From contig JAEXRW010000025.1 in NCBI GenBank assembly GCA_023454175.1, positions 1 through 64,000 on the forward strand: a stretch of DNA of 64,000 nucleotides. The letters are read 5' to 3'. The position numbers were made by a program, and so were the translations under genes. The notes under the pieces were generated by a model. The model saw only the letters and a program-made list of their open reading frames with translations. It made no database searches and was not told the origin of the DNA. This DNA comes from Bacillota bacterium. Its GTDB lineage: Bacteria; Bacillota; Clostridia; Christensenellales; JAEXRW01. How positions within the stretch are numbered: the stretch's first letter is position 1; every line of letters starts with the position of its first letter. Positions 32,910 to 40,040 of this stretch are shown here, one piece after another.

Positions 32910-32956
32910 TGTTACAATATCATATCAATCATGTGTGATATGTAACATACTGTCAA
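32910..32956 (-). promoter_or_regulatory. Promoter of the riboswitch-chitinase transcript, overlapping a nested palindrome
   Basis: Minus strand TTGACA (32956-32951), 17 bases, CATGAT (32933-32928). A nested inverted repeat lies over it: TGTTACA (32910-32916) with TGTAACA (32941-32947), and ATATCA (32922-32927) with TGATAT (32936-32941). It may be an operator in addition to the riboswitch. Confidence 0.6.
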
Positions 32957-32959
32957 GGG

Positions 32960-33272
32960 ACAGAATATGGCAGCACGAAGCAGGCATAACGTATTGATGA
33001 AACGAAACCTACACAGACAACGGTTCACAGAAAAGCATGGTGAACAAATGGGAAAGCATCCACCCGGTGCTGGAACGATCCTGTCAAAGCCTACATTCCC
33101 AACATTCAGCCGGTATCATTCGACAACATATCACACAATCAGCTATCATCCTCTTGCCAAACAGCAGGATATGACTTATGCTTAAACAGGATGGCAAACA
33201 ACAGACAAGGCGTTGCTTGCCGTCTTTTTCTTATACTTACCTACATTTATTTTAGAAAGCGGGGTTTCTTCC
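32960..33272. other. Intergenic, no gene supported
   Basis: Short frames here lack ribosome binding sites and known domains. A weak terminator-like hairpin (AGAC-AA-GGC...GCC-GTCTTTTTCTT, about 33204-33233) lies shortly before the SPFH gene start and could act on an upstream transcript. Confidence 0.4.
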
Positions 33273-34127
33273 ATGTCACAGCAGCAGCCATTCAAATCCT
33301 ATAAAAAAGGCGCAAAGACCAAGAAGATCGTCCTGTGGTGCGTCATCGGCTTAGCCTTCATCATCGTGCTCTTCAACATGGTGGTGGTCGTGGACGCCGG
33401 CAAAACGGGCATAGTCATCACGGGCGGGGCCGTGAGCGAGACGACATTTGCATCGGGCTTCCATATCAAGGCGCCTTTCATACAGAGCATCGTGCAGGTG
33501 GACAACCGTACGCAGAAGTACGACGTAAAGAGCGCCACGGGCGCTTCGAAGGACCTGCAGACGGTCACCACGGAAATCGTGGTCAACTACAGGGTGCTAA
33601 ACAACACATCGGCCAATATTTACAAAAACGTGGGCAACAGCTACGAAACGGTGATCGTGGCGCCCGCAGTGCCGGAATGCCTGAAAGCCGTGACGGCTCA
33701 ATTCACGGCGGAAGAGCTGATCACGCAGCGGGAAACCGTGAGCGCAAAGATCAAGGACACGCTGGACGGCAAGATGAAACCGTACGGCATCGTGATCGAA
33801 AGCGTGAACGTGCAGAATTTCGCCTTCAGCGACCAATTCATGCAGGCCGTGGAAGCCAAGCAGACCGCCCAGCAGCAGGCATTGAAGGCGCAGCAGGATC
33901 TGGCGCGCATCAAGATCGAGGCGGAACAAAAAGTGACGCAGGCCAAGGCCGAAGCCGACAGCATCAAACTGATCCAGGATACCCTGAACACATCGCCGAA
34001 CTATATCGAATACCTGAAGTGGCAGAAATGGAACGGGCAGCTGCCCTCGGTACTGAGCGGAAACGGATCCGGCCTGATGGTGGACATCGGGAACGTGACG
34101 TCCCCCAGCCCCAGCCCGACCAAATAG
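33273..34127 (+). CDS. SPFH/prohibitin-like membrane protein
   Basis: A protein of 284 residues with one N-terminal membrane helix (about 21-43), then a prohibitin-type SPFH domain (GKTGIVITGGAVSETTFASGFHIKAPFIQSIVQVDNRTQKYDV...SKDLQTVTTEIVVNYRV) and a coiled-coil stretch rich in Q, A, K and E (about 185-235). Prohibitin-like proteins build membrane-bound cages or rafts and often associate with proteases. ATG 33273 has AAGCGGGG at proper distance; the upstream in-frame start at 33213 does not. Single gene, closed by a terminator. Confidence 0.9.
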   Translation: MSQQQPFKSYKKGAKTKKIVLWCVIGLAFIIVLFNMVVVVDAGKTGIVITGGAVSETTFASGFHIKAPFIQSIVQVDNRTQKYDVKSATGASKDLQTVTTEIVVNYRVLNNTSANIYKNVGNSYETVIVAPAVPECLKAVTAQFTAEELITQRETVSAKIKDTLDGKMKPYGIVIESVNVQNFAFSDQFMQAVEAKQTAQQQALKAQQDLARIKIEAEQKVTQAKAEADSIKLIQDTLNTSPNYIEYLKWQKWNGQLPSVLSGNGSGLMVDIGNVTSPSPSPTK

Positions 34128-34133
34128 AAAATA

Positions 34134-34158
34134 AAGGCCGATGCCGTGCATCGGCCTT
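34134..34158 (+). terminator. Terminator of the SPFH gene
   Basis: AAGGCCGATG-CCGTG-CATCGGCCTT just after the stop codon; only two T follow directly, but the stem is strong. Confidence 0.75.
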
Positions 34159-34164
34159 ATCGTC

Positions 34165-34290
34165 AAAAAAAAGTGGCTGAAAGTGGATAAACCACTTTCA
34201 GCCACTTTTTTGATTTTCCACATGCAGGGAGTGTTCACCACAAACCTGCATGCAAGGAGTCATTTCTGACGTGCACGCAGCCAGAAATGA
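34165..34290 (+). repeat. Three-hairpin dispersed element (family A), copy 1
   Basis: Hairpin 1 (34165-34211): a 20-base-pair stem AAAAAAGTGGCTGAAAGTGG with loop ATAAA, ending in a T tract. Hairpin 2 (34221-34252): CATGCAGG...CCTGCATG. Hairpin 3 (34260-34290): TCATTTCTG...CAGAAATGA. A second copy at 53771-53872 keeps all three hairpins and differs in the stem of hairpin 2 by compensating changes. The loop sides CAAGG and GACGT.CACGC.GC are shared. Confidence 0.85.
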
Positions 34291-34386
34291 AGTATTTAAA
34301 TATGAAACGATTTTTATTTCTATTGCGCTACGAATGAAGCAAGTATAGTATAGGATAAAATTACTAATTGCGAGGGTGATAGAACC

Positions 34387-35115
34387 ATGGGTGAATGCAT
34401 CCGAATCGGCATCATCGGCGATTTCGACGGGCGGGGATCCCACCTGGCGACGAACGAGGCGCTGAAACACGCCAGCGAAAGGCTTCACCTGGACTGCACG
34501 GTGAACTGGCTCCCAACCGAAGCCCTGGAAACCGGGACAGGATTGAATGAATACGACGGGCTGTGGTGTGCGCCGGGGCTGCCCTACAAAAGCGAGGCGG
34601 GGGCGCTGAAGGGGATACGGTACGCACGGGAGAACGGCATCCCTTTCCTCGGGACATGCGGGGGCTTCCAGCATACGGTGATCGAATATGCGCGTAATGT
34701 ATTGGCATTAAAAGGGGCGTGCCATGCGGAGACGGACCCGGCGGGGGACTGCCATGTGATCACCGCATTGTCCTGCTCATTGATCGGTGAACCGCACGGC
34801 ATATACCTGGTGGAAGGCACGCGAACGCAGGCGATCTATGGGAAAGCAAGGACGCAGGAGCTATTCACGTGCAAATACGGCCTGAACCCGGCCTACCGGA
34901 AGCAGATGGAGGAAGGCGGGTTCACCGTGGCGGGGACGGGGGAGAACGGGGAAGCGCGGGTGCTGGAAATAGCGAACGGTGAACGTTCGCAGGAAAAACG
35001 ATTCTACATCGCGACGCTCTTCCAGCCGCAGCTGAGCTCCACGCCCGAAAACCCGCACGTGCTCATCCAGGCGTACCTGGAGGCGGCGAAGGCATTTCAC
35101 CTGTTACGGAATTAA
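34387..35115 (+). CDS. CTP-synthase C-terminal-domain-like glutamine amidotransferase homologue, catalytic His/Glu replaced
   Basis: A stand-alone class I glutaminase fold of 242 residues, related to the C-terminal domain of PyrG. The nucleophile elbow FLGTCGGFQH is present (Cys about 91), and the N-terminal part (IGIIGDFDGRGSHLATNEAL) matches the family. Where active enzymes have the His-x-Glu pair (HPE), this protein reads FQPQLSS, so both residues are lost and ordinary glutamine hydrolysis is doubtful. Relatives are annotated as CTP synthase C-terminal region-related (seleno)proteins; here Cys is coded. GCGAGGGTGATAG lies before ATG 34387. Its role is unknown. Confidence 0.85.
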   Translation: MGECIRIGIIGDFDGRGSHLATNEALKHASERLHLDCTVNWLPTEALETGTGLNEYDGLWCAPGLPYKSEAGALKGIRYARENGIPFLGTCGGFQHTVIEYARNVLALKGACHAETDPAGDCHVITALSCSLIGEPHGIYLVEGTRTQAIYGKARTQELFTCKYGLNPAYRKQMEEGGFTVAGTGENGEARVLEIANGERSQEKRFYIATLFQPQLSSTPENPHVLIQAYLEAAKAFHLLRN

Positions 35116-35137
35116 AGAAAATATAAATACGATCAAA

Positions 35138-35165
35138 AAAGGCCGGTATTTTGTACCGGTCTTTT
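35138..35165 (+). terminator. Terminator after the glutaminase-like gene
   Basis: AAAGGCCGGTA-TTTTG-TACCGGTCTTTTT, 22 bases after the stop codon, with a T tract. Confidence 0.9.
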
Positions 35166-35193
35166 TGTATGGCAGAAACTCAGGCAGGATTGC

Positions 35194-35220
35194 GGACGGC
35201 CACATAGGGCCGTCCCTACG
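35194..35220. repeat. Dispersed palindromic repeat (family C), third copy
   Basis: GGACGGCC-ACATAG-GGCCGTCC followed by CTACG. Related to the two copies at 10671-10850, whose arms read GGTCGGCC and GGCCGACC, so the palindrome is conserved while its bases change. Confidence 0.7.
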
Positions 35221-35257
35221 GTTTGGTAAAAGAGTGCAGAGCCATAAACAGCACTTA

Positions 35258-36427
35258 TCAGTCGTTGTCGCCCACGTCGGGGAAGACGACATAATCGGGT
35301 AGTTTGGTAAGAGGGCCTTCTGTGGCCTTCTGCGCCATGAACGCCTGGTATTCTTCGGCGGGTATCCACTGCACATCCTTTTTCAGGTCATAATTCAGGA
35401 TCATGAATTTCGACCTGCCCTTGTCATTGTAATGCCACCACTCGGAGGCGATGGTGGTGAAGCCCACTTTTTTCATGATCCTGGTCATGTACCGCATGTT
35501 GGCCATGCCCTTGCTGCTGCGTTTCCAGTATTTTTTGATATCGGGGTATTTTTTCAATAACGCATCATACTCGGGGGTGCCTTCGGTATAATCACTCAAT
35601 TTGGGCAGCTCGCGGAAGGAGGAGATATTGAAGGTGTGCATGAGGGAGGGCATGGGTATCTGCTCGCCCGTTGAGATGCGTTCGAGCGTGATATCCACCG
35701 CGGCGCCCCTATTATGCACGGAATTCTTGGCGACAAAGCGGCCGTCCCTGATCTTTCCGTACATGTATTCGGAGACGGATTTGGGCCTATAACCGTCATA
35801 AAGGCGAATACGGTAGCCGTCCTTTTTAAACAACTCGTTGGCCGCCGCGAGTTTTTTTGCGGTGCTCTCCTGCAGCAGGCACGCGCCCGCGGGATACATG
35901 ACCTTGTGAAAGACATTATCCTGTGAGGCGAAGGTGAGCCAAATCTTGATATCGGGAATAACGGCGCGCACGTCTACCATCTTGCTTACGTAGGTCTTGC
36001 CTTTGTACTCGATCTTCAATTCGGGGACATAGGCATATTTGACGGGGAGGTTGGTCACATACGCGGCGAAGACATACGCCTCCTGGCCATTGTACAGGAT
36101 CTTGTGCCATACGTCCCCCTGCTCGACGACATTGACGGGGTCCCCGTTTTTCAGCTCGCCCAGCTTATCGGTATTGGTGCCGGGGCCCTTGCGGATATTC
36201 ACCGTATCGCTGGCATCGGATAGCTTGACGATGGGTGTGGGCGTGGGTGATGGTGTTGCCGTTGCTGTGGCTGTGGGCGATGGAGACGGCGACGGCGTGG
36301 GTGTGGCTGTGGGCGTAGCGGATGCCTCAACAGAAGGCGTGGGCGTTGCCGCGGGGCCGGCAGGCGCGCCGGTACAGGATGCCAGCAGGCACACGACGAT
36401 GAAAATGATGAATATCAGCTTTTTCAT
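35258..36427 (-). CDS. Exported VanX-type D-Ala-D-Ala dipeptidase with SH3-like domain
   Basis: A lipoprotein of 389 residues (lipobox LLASC, cysteine 18). A long Pro/Ser/Thr linker (about 25-65) is followed by an SH3-like domain (about 70-125: VNIRKGPGTNTDKLGELKNGDPVNVVEQGDVWHKI) and a peptidase M15D domain with SVHNRGAAVDITL (zinc His and Asp) and EWWHY (catalytic Glu, zinc His). VanX itself is cytoplasmic; this one is surface-anchored and so probably acts on cell-wall material or peptides rather than on the D-Ala-D-Ala pool. No vanH/vanA genes are near. ATG 36427 gives the best signal peptide. Confidence 0.9.
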   Translation of the reverse strand: MKKLIFIIFIVVCLLASCTGAPAGPAATPTPSVEASATPTATPTPSPSPSPTATATATPSPTPTPIVKLSDASDTVNIRKGPGTNTDKLGELKNGDPVNVVEQGDVWHKILYNGQEAYVFAAYVTNLPVKYAYVPELKIEYKGKTYVSKMVDVRAVIPDIKIWLTFASQDNVFHKVMYPAGACLLQESTAKKLAAANELFKKDGYRIRLYDGYRPKSVSEYMYGKIRDGRFVAKNSVHNRGAAVDITLERISTGEQIPMPSLMHTFNISSFRELPKLSDYTEGTPEYDALLKKYPDIKKYWKRSSKGMANMRYMTRIMKKVGFTTIASEWWHYNDKGRSKFMILNYDLKKDVQWIPAEEYQAFMAQKATEGPLTKLPDYVVFPDVGDND

Positions 36428-36486
36428 TCGATTCAAATCCTTTTCCAAATTTGGCTGCAACCAAGGAGTAACAATTCTGCAGTCAT

Positions 36487-36516
36487 ATTATAACATCTTC
36501 CCCAGCCATCGGTCAA
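36487..36516 (-). promoter_or_regulatory. Promoter of the VanX-type gene
   Basis: Minus strand TTGACC (36516-36511), 18 bases, TATAAT (36492-36487). Confidence 0.65.
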
Positions 36517-36730
36517 AAACTCTTCAAAACCAAATTCCCATGCCTTGCCTTCAAATAACCGGGGGAACATAGCAGGCCCGTTTCCTGAAGCTTGCGGAAC
36601 ACGGATAAAAGGTGCGGACCGGATAAAATTTACATCTGCATATTTACCGAAGGTAATCAAATATGGTAATATATAGTTACACTATAGATAGTTTCACCAA
36701 AGACTTCACACCACCGGGGCAGGTCATAGA
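36517..36730. other. Intergenic upstream of the SIR2 gene
   Basis: A palindrome TTACC-GAA-GGTAA (36644-36656) lies about 75 bases before the SIR2 start, followed by AT-rich sequence (ATATGGTAATATATAG) that may hold the promoter. No well-formed -35/-10 pair is seen, and no gene. Confidence 0.45.
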
Positions 36731-37723
36731 ATGTACATGCAGGAAGCGCACTACAAATCCAATTACGACCGGCTGATATGCGACATCCAACGGAAGCCCC
36801 TGGTGCTTTTCCTTGGATCGGGCATCTATGCGAATCTTCTTCCGACATGGAACGAGCTGCTGGGTTCCCTGCTGGATATGGCCCTCTACAAGGAGCCAAG
36901 CTATTTTGAAAGCAGTCTCGCAGACAGGAAGAATATCATAAACCTGCTGCATGACAAAAACAGGTTCACACTCTACGAACAGGCCACACTGGTGAAGTAC
37001 CTGCTGGGAAACCAGTATGTGCCGGTGCTGCAGGATGCCATCTACCGGGATTTCAACATGAAATATCCGCAGGGTGTGGATCCCGGGGAATTCGCGCTGC
37101 TGAACGCGATCCTGAGACTATGCAAAAACAACCGTGTACACGCCGCGGTCACATACAACTACGACACCCTGCTGGAACAAACCATCAACAGCAAAGCAGG
37201 AAGGAAGGCATACAGCGTACGCGGCACGCTGCAGCGGAACATCGGACCGGAAGAGGCCCTGCCTATTTACCACGTGCACGGCATCATACCCAACGACCAC
37301 AGGGTACCGCAGGAAGCCGAATCCCTCATCGTCCTTTCCCTGGATGAATACTTTCACAACATGATCGAACCCTACTCCTGGCAGACGACATCCCAGCTGC
37401 ATTTCATGCAAAACTATACCTGCCTGTATGTGGGCATTTCACTGGGCGATATCAATATGCAAAGACTGCTGGGATTTGCCAAACGGTACATCCAGTACAA
37501 TTCAATCTATATCATGCGCTCGGAGGAAAGCTTTGAGACCCAGAAGGCGGACGCCAGCCTGCCAAGAAAAACCAAGGAATTCATTTTCCGGAGCCATGCT
37601 TCCATAGCGGACAGCCTGGGCGTGCATATGATCATCACGGGGGAAAAACACGGTACCGTCCCCGAAAAACTCACGCAGCTCCTGAAAGAGCTGGACAAGC
37701 CCCACAAAACAAAAGACGACTAA
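36731..37723 (+). CDS. SIR2-like protein (SIR2_2 type, predicted NAD+ hydrolase)
   Basis: A cytoplasmic protein of 330 residues with one SIR2-type Rossmann fold: LVLFLGSGIYANL (G29-S30-G31), VTYNYDTLLEQ (Asn143, Asp145), IYHVHGII (His183, the usual catalytic base) and LYVGISLGDINM (Gly235, Asp240). The zinc-binding cysteines of classical sirtuin deacetylases are absent. This type is known in several anti-phage systems, where it destroys NAD+ during infection. The KaiC-like gene starts 17 bases after its stop codon, so the pair forms an operon. An alternative start is ATG 36737. No transposase or other defence gene is adjacent. Confidence 0.9.
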   Translation: MYMQEAHYKSNYDRLICDIQRKPLVLFLGSGIYANLLPTWNELLGSLLDMALYKEPSYFESSLADRKNIINLLHDKNRFTLYEQATLVKYLLGNQYVPVLQDAIYRDFNMKYPQGVDPGEFALLNAILRLCKNNRVHAAVTYNYDTLLEQTINSKAGRKAYSVRGTLQRNIGPEEALPIYHVHGIIPNDHRVPQEAESLIVLSLDEYFHNMIEPYSWQTTSQLHFMQNYTCLYVGISLGDINMQRLLGFAKRYIQYNSIYIMRSEESFETQKADASLPRKTKEFIFRSHASIADSLGVHMIITGEKHGTVPEKLTQLLKELDKPHKTKDD

Positions 37724-37740
37724 GCGGAGGGATGAAGGAC

Positions 37741-39777
37741 ATGGCTGAACAAACCAGCAATCCGGATACGAAGCCCGGCAGCGGATCTGCCGCCGTGGGA
37801 ACTTCGGACGGCCAGCCCCGGGCGGGGAAAGGCCCCGAAACGCCCCTCTACCCGACGTACATCCCCGGACTGGACGACCTGCTGGGCAACGGGATCCTGC
37901 TCCCCCGGTCCTGCAGGATGGAGGAGGGGGAGGAGGGAAAAGGCAAAGAATTCTCCGGACAGGGCATCGTGATCCTGATCAAGGGCAAGCCCGGATCGGG
38001 CAAGTCCACGCTGGCCCTCCAGATGGCGCTGGGCGCCAGCCTGTGGGACGACATCCATGGATATGTATCGTACTACAGCCTGGAACAAAACAAAGAGGAT
38101 ATCGAGAAGCGAATAGAAACCATCTTTTATGAATTACAGGAAATCATCCATGAAGAGGACCAGCACATCCAAAACAGGCCGATAGACGCCATCATCCCCC
38201 TGGAAGACGGGCAAAGCAGTCCGGCAGCCAACAAGACCCTGCAAGACCGGTTCACCGACGCACAGGACAGATGGCATGAAGGCAAGATCGTGATCGAGCA
38301 AGAGCCGGACATACCATCCAACAGCAAAAGCGAGGAACCCTTTTGCGAGACCAACTACCCGCTCAGCTGGGTGATGCGGCTGGTCCAGAAGATCAGCAAT
38401 GACTTCGAGTCCGGAGAGAAAAAACGGCTCATCATCGTGGACTCCATCAACCTGGTAAGGCTCCAGGACAGGGACTACCTGAATATCCATGAGCTGGTCC
38501 ATTGCCTGCGGAGATCCGCCCCGGTGTCCATACTGATCTACGAACCCACCGCAAAGGAATACGACGACGTGGATTACCTCTCGGATATGATCATCGAACT
38601 GAAGGCGGAGATGGAGACATCGCCCCTCAGTGTGCTGCTGAACAAGCTCTCCATCTCAAAATCCAGGTACCAGTTTTCCTGCCTGGGCTGGCACCAGTAC
38701 AAATTCTTTGACGAGGGCATCCGGATATTTCCTTCCGTCCATAAACTGCTGGACTTCAGCAGGAATTCCAAAAGAATGCAGTTCAATTTTTCCCTGGAGA
38801 CCATGACGGATAAGAACAAGCCTGTATCCATAGAATCCGCCCCAGCGGGACAGGCGCCGCCACCGGGAACTTCCGGAGACAATTATATCCGTGGTTTTAT
38901 CAAGAACGGAAACGATGATAAATATGAGGAAAAACGCGAAGAATCGGTCATCGTGCGGATGCTGGGCCAGATCCTGAAGGGAAGCTGTACAGTCATATTC
39001 GGGCCGCGAAGAACTTCCAAATCCCTTTTGACCATGGACTTCCTGCGCGCAGGCGTCAAGTGCAACCAGCCCGGGCTGCTGCTTTCGCTGATCGACAATT
39101 CGGACACCATATTGAAAGAAAAGAGATGCCTGTACTACAAAAATTGCTCAGACAACCAGAACTGCACCGAGTGCTTCCGAAAGGGCGTATACCTCTACCA
39201 CTGGCAAGCGGAGTGTGTGACATCCAGCGAGATGCTGTACTATATCAACAAGCGGATCCAGGCCGCTGCAAAGAGCAAGGCCGATATCAAACGCCTGGTC
39301 TTCTGGGACCTGACACAGCTGGAATTCCGCTTCCCCATGCTGGCGCATGACAAGATGTTCCTGCCCACCTTCATCGAGATCATGAAAAAACGGAATATAT
39401 CCACCCTCATCATGGGCTCGGGCAAAACAATGCTGACAAACGCCGCCTCGGCCATGGCCGATAACATGCTATTCTGCTGGCGCGACAAAATCGGGGATCT
39501 TTCTAAACAGGGTATCAAAGAAAGCGACAGGGAAGGTATCGTCAAACGGGGCATGCTGGAAAATGACGAGGTCGTGGCAGTCTATATCGACCGAATCGAA
39601 GGCGAGATCGACCCTGCAAAGAAGAAACTTTATATCCTGCCCATCGGCAGGCCGGACTCGCCGCTGGCCGACTCCTCATACCTGGTGGAAGACTACACCC
39701 TGGAAAACCCACTGTGCCTGAAAAACGCCACCGAGGAAATCGCCAAAATCGAAAACCTGCAGGGCCTGCCGAAGTAG
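37741..39777 (+). CDS. Double KaiC/RecA-like ATPase with cysteine cluster, partner of the SIR2 gene
   Basis: A 678-residue protein with two RecA-like domains in KaiC order. Domain 1 has YIPGLDDLLGNG (KaiC-type start), Walker A GKPGSGKST (82-90), Walker B LIIVDS (Asp about 234). Domain 2 has Walker A variant GPRRTSKS (421-428; Ser where Gly is usual) and Walker-B-like LVFWDL. Domain 2 contains C463-x5-C469-x5-C475-x2-C478, probably a zinc or Fe-S site, not part of normal KaiC. About 15 extra residues interrupt domain 1 before its P-loop. ATG 37741 is used since GGAGGG abuts the upstream ATG at 37732. Probably a sensor or regulator of the SIR2 protein. Confidence 0.85.
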   Translation: MAEQTSNPDTKPGSGSAAVGTSDGQPRAGKGPETPLYPTYIPGLDDLLGNGILLPRSCRMEEGEEGKGKEFSGQGIVILIKGKPGSGKSTLALQMALGASLWDDIHGYVSYYSLEQNKEDIEKRIETIFYELQEIIHEEDQHIQNRPIDAIIPLEDGQSSPAANKTLQDRFTDAQDRWHEGKIVIEQEPDIPSNSKSEEPFCETNYPLSWVMRLVQKISNDFESGEKKRLIIVDSINLVRLQDRDYLNIHELVHCLRRSAPVSILIYEPTAKEYDDVDYLSDMIIELKAEMETSPLSVLLNKLSISKSRYQFSCLGWHQYKFFDEGIRIFPSVHKLLDFSRNSKRMQFNFSLETMTDKNKPVSIESAPAGQAPPPGTSGDNYIRGFIKNGNDDKYEEKREESVIVRMLGQILKGSCTVIFGPRRTSKSLLTMDFLRAGVKCNQPGLLLSLIDNSDTILKEKRCLYYKNCSDNQNCTECFRKGVYLYHWQAECVTSSEMLYYINKRIQAAAKSKADIKRLVFWDLTQLEFRFPMLAHDKMFLPTFIEIMKKRNISTLIMGSGKTMLTNAASAMADNMLFCWRDKIGDLSKQGIKESDREGIVKRGMLENDEVVAVYIDRIEGEIDPAKKKLYILPIGRPDSPLADSSYLVEDYTLENPLCLKNATEEIAKIENLQGLPK

Positions 39778-39811
39778 CTGCGGCACAGCCCATTCCACAT
39801 TCAAAAACAAA

Positions 39812-39849
39812 ACCAGGCGCGGTCTTCGCAGGCGCAGGCCGCGCCTGGT
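39812..39849 (+). terminator. Hairpin after the SIR2-KaiC operon
   Basis: ACCAGGCGCGG...CCGCGCCTGGT, 11 base pairs with a 16-base loop, 35 bases after the stop codon; no T tract follows, so termination may be inefficient. Confidence 0.6.
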
Positions 39850-39999
39850 GCATCACAAAACAGCCAGCCGAAGCGTTTCCATGCCTGCCCGCCCTCTTCA
39901 ATGATCCCCACAATGGAACCGTATACGACCAGAAGCCTCCAATTGAAATACAAAGCGACGCGTTAAAGACCCCGGAAGCCACCTGCAAAATATCCCAAC

Positions 40000-40021
40000 A
40001 AAAAAAGGCGCAACCGCGCCT
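40000..40021 (-). terminator. Terminator of the cellulose-synthase-like gene
   Basis: On the minus strand AGGCGC-GGTT-GCGCCTTTTTTTG, 20 bases after the stop codon at 40041. Confidence 0.9.
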
Positions 40022-40040
40022 CCCCATATGCCAAAGATAC

